From positions 62,001-126,000 of the forward strand of contig JAHZIX010000048.1 in the NCBI GenBank assembly GCA_022601195.1: a DNA stretch of 64,000 nt. Reading direction: 5' to 3'. Of the stretch, positions 24,354-33,506 are shown in pieces. The stretch comes from Deltaproteobacteria bacterium (GTDB taxonomy: Bacteria; Acidobacteriota; Thermoanaerobaculia; Multivoradales; JAHZIX01). Position 1 is the first letter of the stretch; every line of letters starts with the position of its first letter. The position numbers and the translations under genes are program-made. The notes beneath the pieces are model-generated. The model was not told the DNA's origin. It made no database searches and worked only from the letters and a program-made list of their open reading frames with translations.

Positions 24354-27300
24354 CTAGTTCGGCGCTCTCACCTTGTTCGAACTGCTTGAGATGTCATCGA
24401 TGACGAACTCTGCCCCCTCACCTCCTCCGATAAGATTGGTTTCAAAGTCGTTGTTAGGGTTCTGGGATCCTCCACTTCCATTGACAGCCCCAGCGCTGCT
24501 CCCAGAGGAAGAACCCCAATTGTTGTTGAGGGGAGATATGACTTGCATGATGGTTCCTGTAGGGCAGGTAGGATCGTTGGGGTTACTGAGATCGGGCCAA
24601 GTGGGGGCATCCCCAAAGGCGTTGGTACAAAATAGCTTCAACCCCATGTAATTGGGAGTAGTCGAGCCCGCGGCATAAACCTGAATGGTCTTCGGGTGAA
24701 CCCCCCGTTTGGTGCCATCGAAGGGATTGTCGCGATGATACTTCCGCGCCTCGGACAGCGCCAAGGAATCGCCACCGGCAGCGGCGATCTCTTGCTCCCA
24801 ATCTGATCGTAGAGTGCTATTCAGCGAGGAACAGAACCCGGGATACTGACCGTTCGTATCGTAAGAAGGATCGATGGCAAGAATCGAGTAGTTCCAGGCG
24901 TCCGAGCCCCGTACGCAGAGGTCCACCGACGACACCATGGCACCGGTGCCTTCACAGCCATCGTGCCGGCCGGAAGAAGAGCTCATGCAATCCTGGTTCG
25001 TTTGGCAATCATCACTGGATACCCCGTTGGTGTCGCCTCCATCACAGGAGTAGCCGAGGTAAGTGTCGTGAGTATCGTTATCAAATCGGCTGAGCCAATT
25101 CGGGTCGATGTATCTAGTGGCATTAAGAGTTACGTAGTACGGGCTGTAGATTGCGGTCCCTGATCCATTTGGGGCGGCTATGCTGCTGTCCGGTTTCCAG
25201 AGCTCGGCGAGGAACTGAGGTTCGCCGGCATGAGCACCAGCGCTGTAGAAAGATCCGTGCCGGTCTGCATAGCAGCCAAATTCTCGTTTGCCATCTTGAA
25301 AAGGTCCGGTGACGGCTCCCGGCGGTATGTGTTGATCGTCACCGGTGCCAGTCTGGTCCGGTGAGTGTACCGGGTCAACTGCCTCGTATCCCGCCCAGAA
25401 CCACTCGATGCCCGGGGAACACGGTGATGGCCCGGAATCAGACCCTTCATTGAATACCTTGTTCGGGTACCCCCAAGTGACCAGCTCCTTTACCTGAACG
25501 TGAGTGATTGGGTTGTCATCACAGACGATATTGAGAAAGTACTCGTGCAGGTTATTTCCCAGAGCGTCGCTGCTATGGCTACCCTGGTGAATCTTGGATA
25601 GCCAGTTGCAGTTGATACCGATCTCATTGATCACGGCTCCCGCCCCGTAGGGGTTTCCGTCGACCAGGGTGAAATTGTTCTCTACCACCGACTTATGGCC
25701 CATGTGGTCCTCATCACGCCCATTCATATTGCCAAGCTTGGAATGAACGTATCCGAAGGGCACACCGATGGAAGCAGGGTCGTCGAGATCATAGAGAGGA
25801 CTCATCGTCGGATCCTCACCATGGTCATGCATAAAGTAGCACTCCTGCGAACCCCCTTCATCATGAATCGGCGGATGCCAGGTCGGATAGTACGATTCAT
25901 AGTCACCGTCACCATCGTAGTCTTCACTGCCTGCGGGCTGGCCGTTCTCGTCCGCAAGGACCCAATAGCTGTTGTGAATCTCCTTGGAACACATATTTTC
26001 CAGCGACCAATCATGAGTGCCATCTGCATAGTATTGGTCATAATAGGAATTGATGGCGTGCCACTGATGTCCGGTAGTTACTGGCGCAACAGCTTCTCCA
26101 AAGGAGTCGATGATATAGATGGTAGCGAGATGCTCATCCAAACCGCCGCTACAAGGAGATGTGCTGACCGAGATGCTGTGCGGTGTGCTTTGGTTTCCAA
26201 AGGCATCCAGGGCAATAATCGTCACGGTATTGTTAGAATCCGGAACCAAGTCATTCAAGGTTACCGGGCTCGAAGCTACCGGAGCTGGAGGATTCGTGCC
26301 AGACCAGATGAGGTAGCTGCTTGCCGTACCACTCGGTCCATTGGCGTCGTAGTCGACCGAGGCAGACCAGGAAAAGCTGGCGGTTGCGCAGCCGCTCACG
26401 GTCGCCGCCAGATCATCCACCGGGTCAGGCGGAACGGTATCCATGGGGCCTTGAACGGAGCAGAAGGTCAGCTCGGTGATCTTCGTGTTGTTCGAGCTCG
26501 TGGTCATGGATATCGAAGACACGTTGGAAACCGACCAGGCATGCTCATGCCAGCCCAAAGGCCAGAGGTCGGTGCTAAATGTGGTTGTCGAACCGCTAGC
26601 GGTCAGAGTGATGCTTCCGTCGCCATAGTGATCGTGCCACCGAACGCCGGAGAGGTTCGAGCCGCTGGGTAGATCGAAGAGAACGGGTACCGGTGCTCCG
26701 TCGGACTCCCAGTAATAAAACCAATCCGTTGCGGAGTCACCGTCAACGAGAATGGAAGGTGAAGGCGCCTGCCAACCCTGGGGAGGTGTTCCCGTTGGGT
26801 CCCAGTCGGCTGTGACGCCCGAGATCGTCGTACAGGTTCCGCCGGTAGGGCAGGTTGGTGTTGTTTCGCTCTCCGTGGCGGGTGCACTCTGATTCCCCGC
26901 TGCATCCACTGCAACAAGGCTGATGTTGTAGAGCGTATTCGGCGTTGCTGGAAGCTGGTAGCTCAAGCCGAAGACCTCGATCTCTGGTTGCCCGTTCCAG
27001 GAAAGTAGATATTTGGCAGCGTTGCCCGAGGGGGCATTCGAGTTGTCGAAATCCTGAGAGGCCGACCAAGAGATGTCTAGGGAGGTGCAAGCCGCCGTGA
27101 TATTGATGTTCTGTACGACTTCTGGTGGAGTGGTGTCGACGGTCGTAGGGTTGCCACAGAATGACAGCTCGGAGACTTTCGTGTTGTTCGAGCTCGTGGT
27201 CAGACTGACGCTAGTCACGCTTGGCGGGGACCACGCTTCCTCATGCCAGTCCAGGGGCCACAGATCCGTACTAAAGGTGAGGGTCTGGCCATTGGCATCG

Positions 27301-27623
27301 AGAGTCACGTCGCCGTCGCCGTAATGATCGTGCCATCTCACTCCAGTAATGGCGTACCCGGAGGGGATGGTGAAGATTACTTCGATGGGTGGACCGCTAT
27401 TCTCCCAGTAGTAGTACCAGTTTTCCACTGTGCCTCCGTCCGTTAGTAGGGCCGGATCGGCTCCCTGCCACGGGGGTGGTGGAGTCGCGCTTGGATCCCA
27501 GTTAGCGACGACATTCGGGATGACGCTGCAGCCGCTTGGCTGGGCGAAGGTCGGATTGGCGGGGTCTAAGAGAACACCTAGACAGATCGCCGCGAAAAGA
27601 GACAAAAAAGGGTGTTTCGACAT
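24354..27623 (-). CDS. Large secreted protein with duplicated discoidin-like and Fn3 domains
   Basis: 1089 residues, AGGAGAG site, signal peptide ending in TFAQ. Two homologous blocks (about 35-160 and 270-395) share WYYYWE/WFYYWE, GVRWHDHYGDG and STDLWPL.WHE.AW and look like jelly-roll carbohydrate-binding (discoidin-like) domains. Each is followed by a fibronectin-III-like domain (SWSAS.D......YL). Residues about 500-1000 are a Cys-, His- and Tyr-rich region of unknown fold (EGCEGTG, HDHGED, GYSCDGGDTNG), possibly catalytic with metal. The last 60 residues are Ser/Gly/Asn-rich. No DGFESG tag. The gene converges with the CadC-like gene, 13 nt apart. Confidence 0.65.
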   Translation of the reverse strand: MSKHPFLSLFAAICLGVLLDPANPTFAQPSGCSVIPNVVANWDPSATPPPPWQGADPALLTDGGTVENWYYYWENSGPPIEVIFTIPSGYAITGVRWHDHYGDGDVTLDANGQTLTFSTDLWPLDWHEEAWSPPSVTSVSLTTSSNNTKVSELSFCGNPTTVDTTPPEVVQNINITAACTSLDISWSASQDFDNSNAPSGNAAKYLLSWNGQPEIEVFGLSYQLPATPNTLYNISLVAVDAAGNQSAPATESETTPTCPTGGTCTTISGVTADWDPTGTPPQGWQAPSPSILVDGDSATDWFYYWESDGAPVPVLFDLPSGSNLSGVRWHDHYGDGSITLTASGSTTTFSTDLWPLGWHEHAWSVSNVSSISMTTSSNNTKITELTFCSVQGPMDTVPPDPVDDLAATVSGCATASFSWSASVDYDANGPSGTASSYLIWSGTNPPAPVASSPVTLNDLVPDSNNTVTIIALDAFGNQSTPHSISVSTSPCSGGLDEHLATIYIIDSFGEAVAPVTTGHQWHAINSYYDQYYADGTHDWSLENMCSKEIHNSYWVLADENGQPAGSEDYDGDGDYESYYPTWHPPIHDEGGSQECYFMHDHGEDPTMSPLYDLDDPASIGVPFGYVHSKLGNMNGRDEDHMGHKSVVENNFTLVDGNPYGAGAVINEIGINCNWLSKIHQGSHSSDALGNNLHEYFLNIVCDDNPITHVQVKELVTWGYPNKVFNEGSDSGPSPCSPGIEWFWAGYEAVDPVHSPDQTGTGDDQHIPPGAVTGPFQDGKREFGCYADRHGSFYSAGAHAGEPQFLAELWKPDSSIAAPNGSGTAIYSPYYVTLNATRYIDPNWLSRFDNDTHDTYLGYSCDGGDTNGVSSDDCQTNQDCMSSSSGRHDGCEGTGAMVSSVDLCVRGSDAWNYSILAIDPSYDTNGQYPGFCSSLNSTLRSDWEQEIAAAGGDSLALSEARKYHRDNPFDGTKRGVHPKTIQVYAAGSTTPNYMGLKLFCTNAFGDAPTWPDLSNPNDPTCPTGTIMQVISPLNNNWGSSSGSSAGAVNGSGGSQNPNNDFETNLIGGGEGAEFVIDDISSSSNKVRAPN

Positions 27624-28541
27624 AGTTCTTCTCTCCTGAACGTTGGACCATGGTCGGATCTATAGCAACGAAGTTTCTGTGGCCGGGTCTTCGTTCCTGA
27701 ACGTTTGTTCTGAGGTTTCTCAGCAGCAGAAAGGGACTTTTAATCCGAGGGGCGGATCAGAATCCGCCAAGAGCTCTCAAGTAGAGAAGGTAGAGGAAGT
27801 GCTACTCAGTTCCCTGTTCAGTAAGGTGTTTTCACCTTCAAATAGTGGCTCCTAGGTTGTTATCTTTTTATAAATCCTCCCTTAAAGATCTCCGGAGACA
27901 TTCGACCTCTGTCCTGAGTACGAGGAACTCTTTTGGGGCTTCCTTCGCGAGTCGCTCTCTCCCCAGGTCTTCCTGTTGCTTTTCTCTGCTCAAGAGCGTT
28001 CTGCGCCTGCGCCAGGACTCAAAGGCCACCAACGTCAAAGACCGCAAGGGCGGCGCCTCCCAAGTGAGAAGGAAACTCGAGTCCGAGGCATGGTTGTTTT
28101 CCTGAAGCCAGTACGGTCCGCCAAAATCTCTACGTTGAGTTGGGAGGATTCGTGGATAGGCGACGGTCGGGGCGAAGTTTGTTTGCATCGAAGGTCCTCA
28201 AAATTGACTTCACCCCCTATAAGCGCAAGAGGAGGGAAAACTCCCTCATTTTTCTTGCAATTTCCAAATTCCTTTGCAGTCAAAAGACGAGTAGCCTCGA
28301 TTGACGATAGGTACTACTTCTAATGGGATCGACTTACTGACCAGAGTGAGAATAGGGTTCGTATCCGGGTTGAAGACCCTTCTACCCTCGGAGGCGAGGC
28401 GTGCAGAGGGCTCCGCAGGCCTAGCCCTACAAAAAGGAGGCTGAAGAACCGCCCCCTAGACGGATAGTTGCCGGGCGCACTTCGTCGCGGATGTCCAAGT
28501 CCGATCCGGTTCTACGCCACAGGGAAGTAGGAGGATTCCTC
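27624..28541. other. Long intergenic region, function unknown
   Basis: About 920 nt between divergent genes. Short frames on both strands lack ribosome sites and recognisable products. It contains a hairpin at 27751-27768 and the leader of the CSLREA pseudogene (AGGAGG before 28542). It probably holds remains of lost genes, since the genes just downstream are decayed. Confidence 0.45.
27751..27768. promoter_or_regulatory. Perfect 7-bp hairpin in the intergenic region
   Basis: GGCGGAT (27751-27757), loop CAGA, ATCCGCC (27762-27768). About 130 nt upstream of the minus-strand gene that starts at 27623. It is not followed by a T-run, so operator or leader element rather than terminator. Confidence 0.3.
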
Positions 28542-29516
28542 ATGACCCTGACAAACGACTTCACAGCCCGCGCTCTCGTCCTCGCTCTCGCCCGGACTTT
28601 CGCCCTCAACCTTCCCGCTGGCCCGGCCAGGGCCGCGACGATCACCGTTGAGACGGAGCAGGACTTGGATGCCTTCGATGAGGCCTGCTCCTTGCGAGAA
28701 GCGCTCATCGCCGCCAACGACGATCGTGCCTACCGGGATTGCCCAGCCGGTTCCGGCGCCGATCGAATTGTTTTCGAGCTTAGTTTCCCAGCGACCATTC
28801 TGCTCACCGACAACCTACCGGTGATCACTGGACACCTGAGGATCACCGGGCCCGGAATGGAAATGCTCACCCTCGATGGAGCGACCGCCTATCGCCCGAT
28901 CGACCTGGACACGACAGCGGAGGATGGGTGGCTGTTGGTAGAAGATCTCGCCCTCGCCCATGGACGGTCTCCAGTTGGAGGTTCTGGTGGTGGCTGCCGG
29001 TGAGACGGCCCTATTCCGCCTAGTTCATTTCTTGGAGAACCATTCCGAGAATAGTGGTGGTGGCCTGGTCCTCGAAGGTGGCGGCTCTGGAGGCGGATTC
29101 AAAGTCACCTTGGTCGATTGCTTGTTGGAGGGCAACGTTGCCGAAGGACCGGCGGGCGGTGGTGGAATCAACAACGGCGGAGCTGGGGGATTCCCCTCCG
29201 TCCTGCGTTCTGCTTTGGTCGACAACCAGGCGGCTCACCAGAATGGCCTGGGAGGAGGGATTCGCACTTCCCGCGCCGTCGTCATCGACTCCTCCACTGT
29301 GAGCGGCAACCAAGCCAATAGCACAGGTGGTGGAATCCACATTTCTAGCTCGGCCTGCCCAGGATCAACCTGACCACCGTCCCGAACCAACCCGGTAGCG
29401 ACTCCTGTGACATCGGTGCGGTCGAGCTGCTAGCCCAGCCAGGTACAGACCCGATGATCTTCGGCGATGGATTCGAGAGTGGGAACACATTGATGTGGAG
29501 CGTTGAGGTGGAATAG
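28542..29516 (+). pseudogene. Broken CSLREA beta-helix surface protein
   Basis: Starts at ATG 28542 after AGGAGG with an export signal (ALVLALARTFALNLPAGPARA) and the CSLREA motif itself (EACSLREALIAANDD). The frame is lost near 28990 (stop 29001-29003), continues one base on as LENHSENSGGGLVL...GGGIHISSSA to about 29360, then shifts back to the first frame for RINLTTV, SCDIGAVELL and the tag [14 protein letters not shown], ending at 29516. The protein is much shorter than usual for the family, so an internal deletion is likely as well. Two frame changes in good sequence indicate a decayed gene; assembly errors or phase variation are alternatives. Confidence 0.75.
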
Positions 29517-29945
29517 GAGTGACTGGATCGACAGTCGCCACTGTCCGATCTTCACCGCCGTGGTCTGACCCTGGGACAGACGGACGTGCTGCCGCCCCAT
29601 CTTCTGAAGCCCTTTCCCCAAGATCGAACCGAGGAACCGCTTCGCCGTGCCGTGGTAGAGCATCGCCGGCGGTTCGTCGGGCTCGAGTCCAAGGGAAATG
29701 GCAACCGAGTGGCCTTGATTCGCGCGAATCCGCTCTCCTTCGATCGCGAAGCGCTGTTTGTCGTTGGATCTCACCACCTCTTCTAACTCGTCTCTCGTTA
29801 CCGAACGCCCATGGGCAGCCAGGGCCTCGAGGAGTGCCGACACGGAATCCCAACCGCTGAAATCCAGGGAGAGCCCGACGGCCTCTGGCTTATGCCGAAG
29901 GACCAGGCTCAGAAACTTGCTGGTCTTGACGATTTTCTTTCTCAT
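29430..29945 (-). pseudogene. kptA: Truncated RNA 2'-phosphotransferase (KptA/Tpt1)
   Basis: Start at ATG 29945 ([20 protein letters not shown]). Family signature is clear through residue about 138: [61 protein letters not shown]. After that the homologous C-terminus (about 45 residues, usually with NGVWL...VPP) is absent; the frame instead reads antisense through the 3' end of the CSLREA pseudogene. KptA removes the 2'-phosphate from RNA using NAD; loss of the C-terminal lobe should abolish or weaken this. No strong ribosome site is seen. Confidence 0.8.
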
Positions 29946-29997
29946 AGGGGCTCTTGCCTCAGAACCACCAATCACAGGCATCCGGTCTTAGCCCGTC

Positions 29998-30161
29998 CTT
30001 CTCACTAACCTTCTACTGCGTCTCCGTATGTACCTGAATCTTCGGCGTCAGAAGGTGATTCTGTTTCTCGACAGAGTGCGACTCTGCCTGCGGCTCAGAA
30101 TTCACCTTCTTCCTTGGATCTCCAGGCATCTAAGGCGCCTCGCTACGAAGTCGGTGAGAAG
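29998..30161 (-). repeat. Structured 165-nt repeat, subfamily A, minus orientation
   Basis: 164 nt, bounded by CTTCTCACT (29998-30006) and GGTGAGAAG (30153-30161). It begins 6 nt after the stop of the HAD-like gene on the same strand. Its internal stem pairs AGAAGGTGA with TCACCTTCT, where the 9246 copy has TCGCCTTCT. Confidence 0.8.
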
Positions 30162-30167
30162 AAAGGG

Positions 30168-30821
30168 TTAGTTCGGTACCGTCAACGGCCACTCGGTGGT
30201 ATCCCCGGACTCGAAGTCATCTTCGAATACGGGACAGGAGGCTCTCACGATCGTCACCACCTGGCCTAGATCATCGGTGGGAATGGTGAAATCCGCCAAG
30301 GGGCTGGGGGCTGCGTCAGAAAGGTGAATCCCCACCATGCCGACGGAGCGGGCGCCGGTGGTGGGATTGTCCTCGCTATTGGCGATTTCACTCAAGGTTT
30401 CGCCCACGAAGGCTGAGGAGGTGATCGCTGGCTGCGGCGCTGGGAGGGAGGCGTGAGCAAAGGTGTAGATGGCCGGATCCGGCTTCGGTGCGGGAGCTTG
30501 GGATGACAGGATCACCGTGTCGAATTCATCGAGAAACTCCGGCTCGGCGAGCAGCGCCTCCAGATCCTCGATGGTCCACCCCCCGGGCACGTTCGTGATG
30601 ACTCCTAATGCAACTCCCAATGCCTGAAGATCTGCCACGGTTTGGGCCGCTCCCGTCCGCAAGACAAAGATCCCGTTGCCTGGGTCTTCCACGAGAGTGT
30701 TGCCGAGATCGAAAAAGACGGCTTCGATGCAGGGCGTTCCTGCTGAAACTGGAGGAGTAGCAAAAGCGAAGAGACAGATTGCGGCGACCGTCCAAACAAG
30801 ACCGTGACGTTTGCCAAACAT
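30168..30821 (-). CDS. Exported HAD-like protein with C-terminal DDFESGDT tag
   Basis: 217 residues with signal peptide (VWTVAAICLFAFATPPVSA). HAD motif I is FFDLGNTL (nucleophile Asp kept, second Asp replaced by Asn), motif II is VITNVP, motif III Lys is in PKPDPAIY, and motif IV reads FVGETLSEI where an Asp is normal. Similar GNT-type HAD proteins exist, so phosphatase activity is possible but uncertain. HAD enzymes are normally cytosolic; the signal peptide plus the C-terminal VFEDDFESGDTTEWPLTV indicates a secreted or surface form. The gene stands alone, with a structured repeat right after its stop. Confidence 0.8.
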   Translation of the reverse strand: MFGKRHGLVWTVAAICLFAFATPPVSAGTPCIEAVFFDLGNTLVEDPGNGIFVLRTGAAQTVADLQALGVALGVITNVPGGWTIEDLEALLAEPEFLDEFDTVILSSQAPAPKPDPAIYTFAHASLPAPQPAITSSAFVGETLSEIANSEDNPTTGARSVGMVGIHLSDAAPSPLADFTIPTDDLGQVVTIVRASCPVFEDDFESGDTTEWPLTVPN

Positions 30822-30903
30822 GAGATTCCCCTCTGAAAGTAATGGGCCAGAATCGATCGGAATATCGATTTACCCCTACGGCGCCACCGCCGATGGTGTT
30901 TTG

Positions 30904-31464
30904 TTACGAGGATCGACCTTGTAGGCAGGACCGGCTCGTAGAAAGAAAAGTTTCAGCCGAGATTCGCCCCAGGGACAGATTTTCCGTCAGACGAATCAGC
31001 TGTTGCACTGTCGTATTTTGGGACTTCAAGGAGCCCAGGTAATCATAAAATTCAGATATATCCGGGGGGATATCGCTCTCGAGACGGGAAAGTAACTCCA
31101 TGCGCTGTTTTTTGGAAAGGGAACGTGCCCCACCAAAGAAGGGATCGATGTAATCGTCCAGACGTTGCCAGGCCCGAAAGCGCCTCCGGCGGGTCCAAAG
31201 AGCGAGGAGAAAGAAAACGATCATCGTCGAGGACACTTCGGTCCACTCCAGAGACTTACCGGTCCACCGGGAAAGGAGAAAAAGAACGAAAAATACTGCG
31301 CCTGCAGCCCCCAATCCTTCTTTGGAAGCCTCGCCCAAATGCCACCACCAGGGCTTCTCCTCTTCCGCCTCAAGAGGCTCTTCCTCAATCTCTAGCTCTG
31401 AGGCTGAACCAGAAGCGGCGACCTGCCCAGCCGAAGCCACAGAAGAACCCATCCAACGCTTCAT
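30904..31464 (-). CDS. Hypothetical two-helix membrane protein, 186 aa
   Basis: Start at ATG 31464 with CTGGAGA 8-9 nt upstream; the frame upstream of it has no ribosome site. An acidic N-terminal part (ELEIEEEPLEAEEEKPWWW) is followed by two membrane helices (GAAGAVFFVLFLLSRW and STMIVFFLLALW), a basic stretch RRRRFRAW, and a soluble helical C-terminus. No family recognised. The layout suggests both termini in the cytosol. Confidence 0.6.
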   Translation of the reverse strand: MKRWMGSSVASAGQVAASGSASELEIEEEPLEAEEEKPWWWHLGEASKEGLGAAGAVFFVLFLLSRWTGKSLEWTEVSSTMIVFFLLALWTRRRRFRAWQRLDDYIDPFFGGARSLSKKQRMELLSRLESDIPPDISEFYDYLGSLKSQNTTVQQLIRLTENLSLGRISAETFLSTSRSCLQGRSS

Positions 31465-31603
31465 CCAAAAGTCTCCAGTTGGTCTACTGGCATCGGCAAA
31501 GAGAGCCCAACCCAACGTCGGCTCCCGCACCGTTTTGGATCTATTCTAGCAGGTGGTGGGTCAGGCCCCTGGGGCAGGAGCCGATCGATGGAGAGAAATG
31601 ACC

Positions 31604-33496
31604 CTATTCCCCGCCCGCTGCAGCGTTGGTGCGGCGCCGATCTGCAATACCCACCACTCGACCCTCGGCGGTACGCCGGAGAGCACAGAAACCACCGAAG
31701 GCTTCCGTAGACGTATTGTGAGTGACCGTCCAGCCGAGAGCCGCCAGGTCTCCGGCGAGGCCATCGGGAGGACTTTCCAACTCGAACTCTCTCGCCGGAG
31801 AGCCGTCCAGGGGACGCCGAAGGTGGACTCGGGGAGCCTGAATCGCGTCTTCCAGTGGGTGGCCAAACACGAGACTTTCGAGCAGTACTTGTAAAGTCGC
31901 CGTGGGGATTCTCTGGCCCCCGGGAAGGCCCAAGGCCCAGAGCTCACCCGGGCGATCAGGAGTCGTCACCAAGGTCGGAGCGATGGTGGTACGGGGTCGT
32001 TTTCGCGGGCCCGCCAGGTTGACGGAAGTCCTATCGCGATAGGAAAAATTGTGCAGTGTATTGTTGAACACGACCCCGGTCCCGGCAGCCACCACACCGG
32101 CGCCAAAGTGGTGAGACAGGGACTGCGTCACGCTGACGATATTGCCATCGCGATCCGCAACCACAAAGTGAGTGGTGGAGCCGTCCGGATCAACAGCCTT
32201 CGATACGGGAGCATAGGTCGCCGGGAACGCGAAGGATCTTCGAGCGAGTCCCTCACTGGAGCCAGGAAGACGGCTCACAGCTGAGCTCGCGAATGAATCC
32301 AGAGCGGCAGGTTGCCGCCCAAAGTCAGCGCCCTTGGCCGCGGTGACCGATCGTTGTAGAAAATCCTCTACCCAGAAACGGGCCTCGCTCCGATCCGCGA
32401 CGTGACTCTGAATCAACGGGTAAAGATCTTCCAATGCCCGACCGAGAAGATCTAGGTTTGGCGGTTCCAGGATCGACGACCCTTGCCACGGCGCTCCTTG
32501 AAGAGCGGCCAAAGTCAGCAGCACCGTTGCGCCTCCGGAGGTCGGTGGCGCCGAACTGTAGACACGATGACCTTCAAAGTCCACCGCCAAGGGAGTACCC
32601 CTTGAGGCCCTGTATTGGGCCAAATCCTCCAGGTCGAGATAGCCACCATGTTGTGCGCTAGCTCGAGCGATCGCCTCGGCCACCCAACCCTCATAAAAGC
32701 CTCGGGCACCTTTGAGAGCGATCTCCCGAAGAGTCTTTCCGAGATCCGGATTGGGCAGGCGTTGGGAGATCTCGGGCAAGGTTCCACCGGGAAGGTAGAT
32801 CTCCTTTGCTTCCGGTGAAACGGAGATGCGTTCGATGCGACGTTCGAAGAAAACCCGCGTCAAGGGAAGAACTTCAGCTCCCCGATCCGCCAACTCTGCA
32901 GCGGGAGTCACGAGCTGCGCCCAGGGTAGACGCCCCCATTCCTGATGGAGAGCCCAGAGCCCCGCCAGAAGCCCCGGAGTAGCCACCGCTTTCCACCCCT
33001 CTAGATGGTCTTTCCCGTCGGCCTCTGCTAACTCGCTGCGAGTGAAGCGGTGACTGGATTCATCCAAGGCCTCAATGGCAGCCACTTCGCCAGTAGCGGC
33101 CTCCAGGTGAAGGAGGGCCAGCTTGCCACCAAGGCCAGATCCGTAGGGCTCGGCCACTCCGAGAGCCAACGACACCGCTACGGCGGCATCCGCCGCAGAG
33201 CCCCCGGAAGCCAAAATGTCGTTGCCTATCGCCGCTGCCTCCGGATGCCCTGCCACCACCATGTGGCGCCCCGCTGCCATGATCGGAGCCTGAGGCTTGG
33301 CGATCTCCCCTCTCAGAGATTCCCCTCTCGGAGACTCCCCGCGGGCGGTGTTTCCACCAACGGACGGGGGAGCCACTCCCCCATGATTGGGAGAGTCGCC
33401 GGAGGAACCGGTGCGGCAGCCCTGCGCTGCCGCGCCCAGTAGACCGACGGCAAGGACGAGACCAGCGAGCCTCCCCATGGAAGACGGTGCGGTCAC
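31604..33496 (-). CDS. ggt: Gamma-glutamyltransferase, probable lipoprotein
   Basis: 630 residues. An N-terminal hydrophobic segment ending in AAAQGC suggests lipid attachment. The large-subunit part has MVVAGHPEAAAIGNDIL, GGSAADAAVA and EPYGSGLGG; the autoprocessing and catalytic Thr lies in DGSTTHFVVAD at about residue 441; the small subunit has SVTQSLSHHFGAGV and the C-terminal GGxxIP..TLQ (LPGGQRIPTATLQ). The enzyme cleaves or transfers gamma-glutamyl groups from glutathione and similar peptides outside the cytoplasm. It starts at GTG 33496, 10 nt after the TonB receptor, so both form one operon. Confidence 0.92.
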   Translation of the reverse strand: MTAPSSMGRLAGLVLAVGLLGAAAQGCRTGSSGDSPNHGGVAPPSVGGNTARGESPRGESLRGEIAKPQAPIMAAGRHMVVAGHPEAAAIGNDILASGGSAADAAVAVSLALGVAEPYGSGLGGKLALLHLEAATGEVAAIEALDESSHRFTRSELAEADGKDHLEGWKAVATPGLLAGLWALHQEWGRLPWAQLVTPAAELADRGAEVLPLTRVFFERRIERISVSPEAKEIYLPGGTLPEISQRLPNPDLGKTLREIALKGARGFYEGWVAEAIARASAQHGGYLDLEDLAQYRASRGTPLAVDFEGHRVYSSAPPTSGGATVLLTLAALQGAPWQGSSILEPPNLDLLGRALEDLYPLIQSHVADRSEARFWVEDFLQRSVTAAKGADFGRQPAALDSFASSAVSRLPGSSEGLARRSFAFPATYAPVSKAVDPDGSTTHFVVADRDGNIVSVTQSLSHHFGAGVVAAGTGVVFNNTLHNFSYRDRTSVNLAGPRKRPRTTIAPTLVTTPDRPGELWALGLPGGQRIPTATLQVLLESLVFGHPLEDAIQAPRVHLRRPLDGSPAREFELESPPDGLAGDLAALGWTVTHNTSTEAFGGFCALRRTAEGRVVGIADRRRTNAAAGGE

Positions 33497-33506
33497 TTGC
33501 AGGACC

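Noticed and set aside
27868-28188. 106-codon minus-strand frame in the long intergenic region
   Set aside because: No ribosome site, low-complexity Arg/Leu/Glu composition and no domain; chance frame or remnant.
9246-30161. Structured repeats as integron attC sites
   Set aside because: They lie after stop codons and are folded like attC sites, but the core heptamers RYYYAAC and GTTRRRY are not in the right places at the ends, genes lie on both strands, and no integrase is present.
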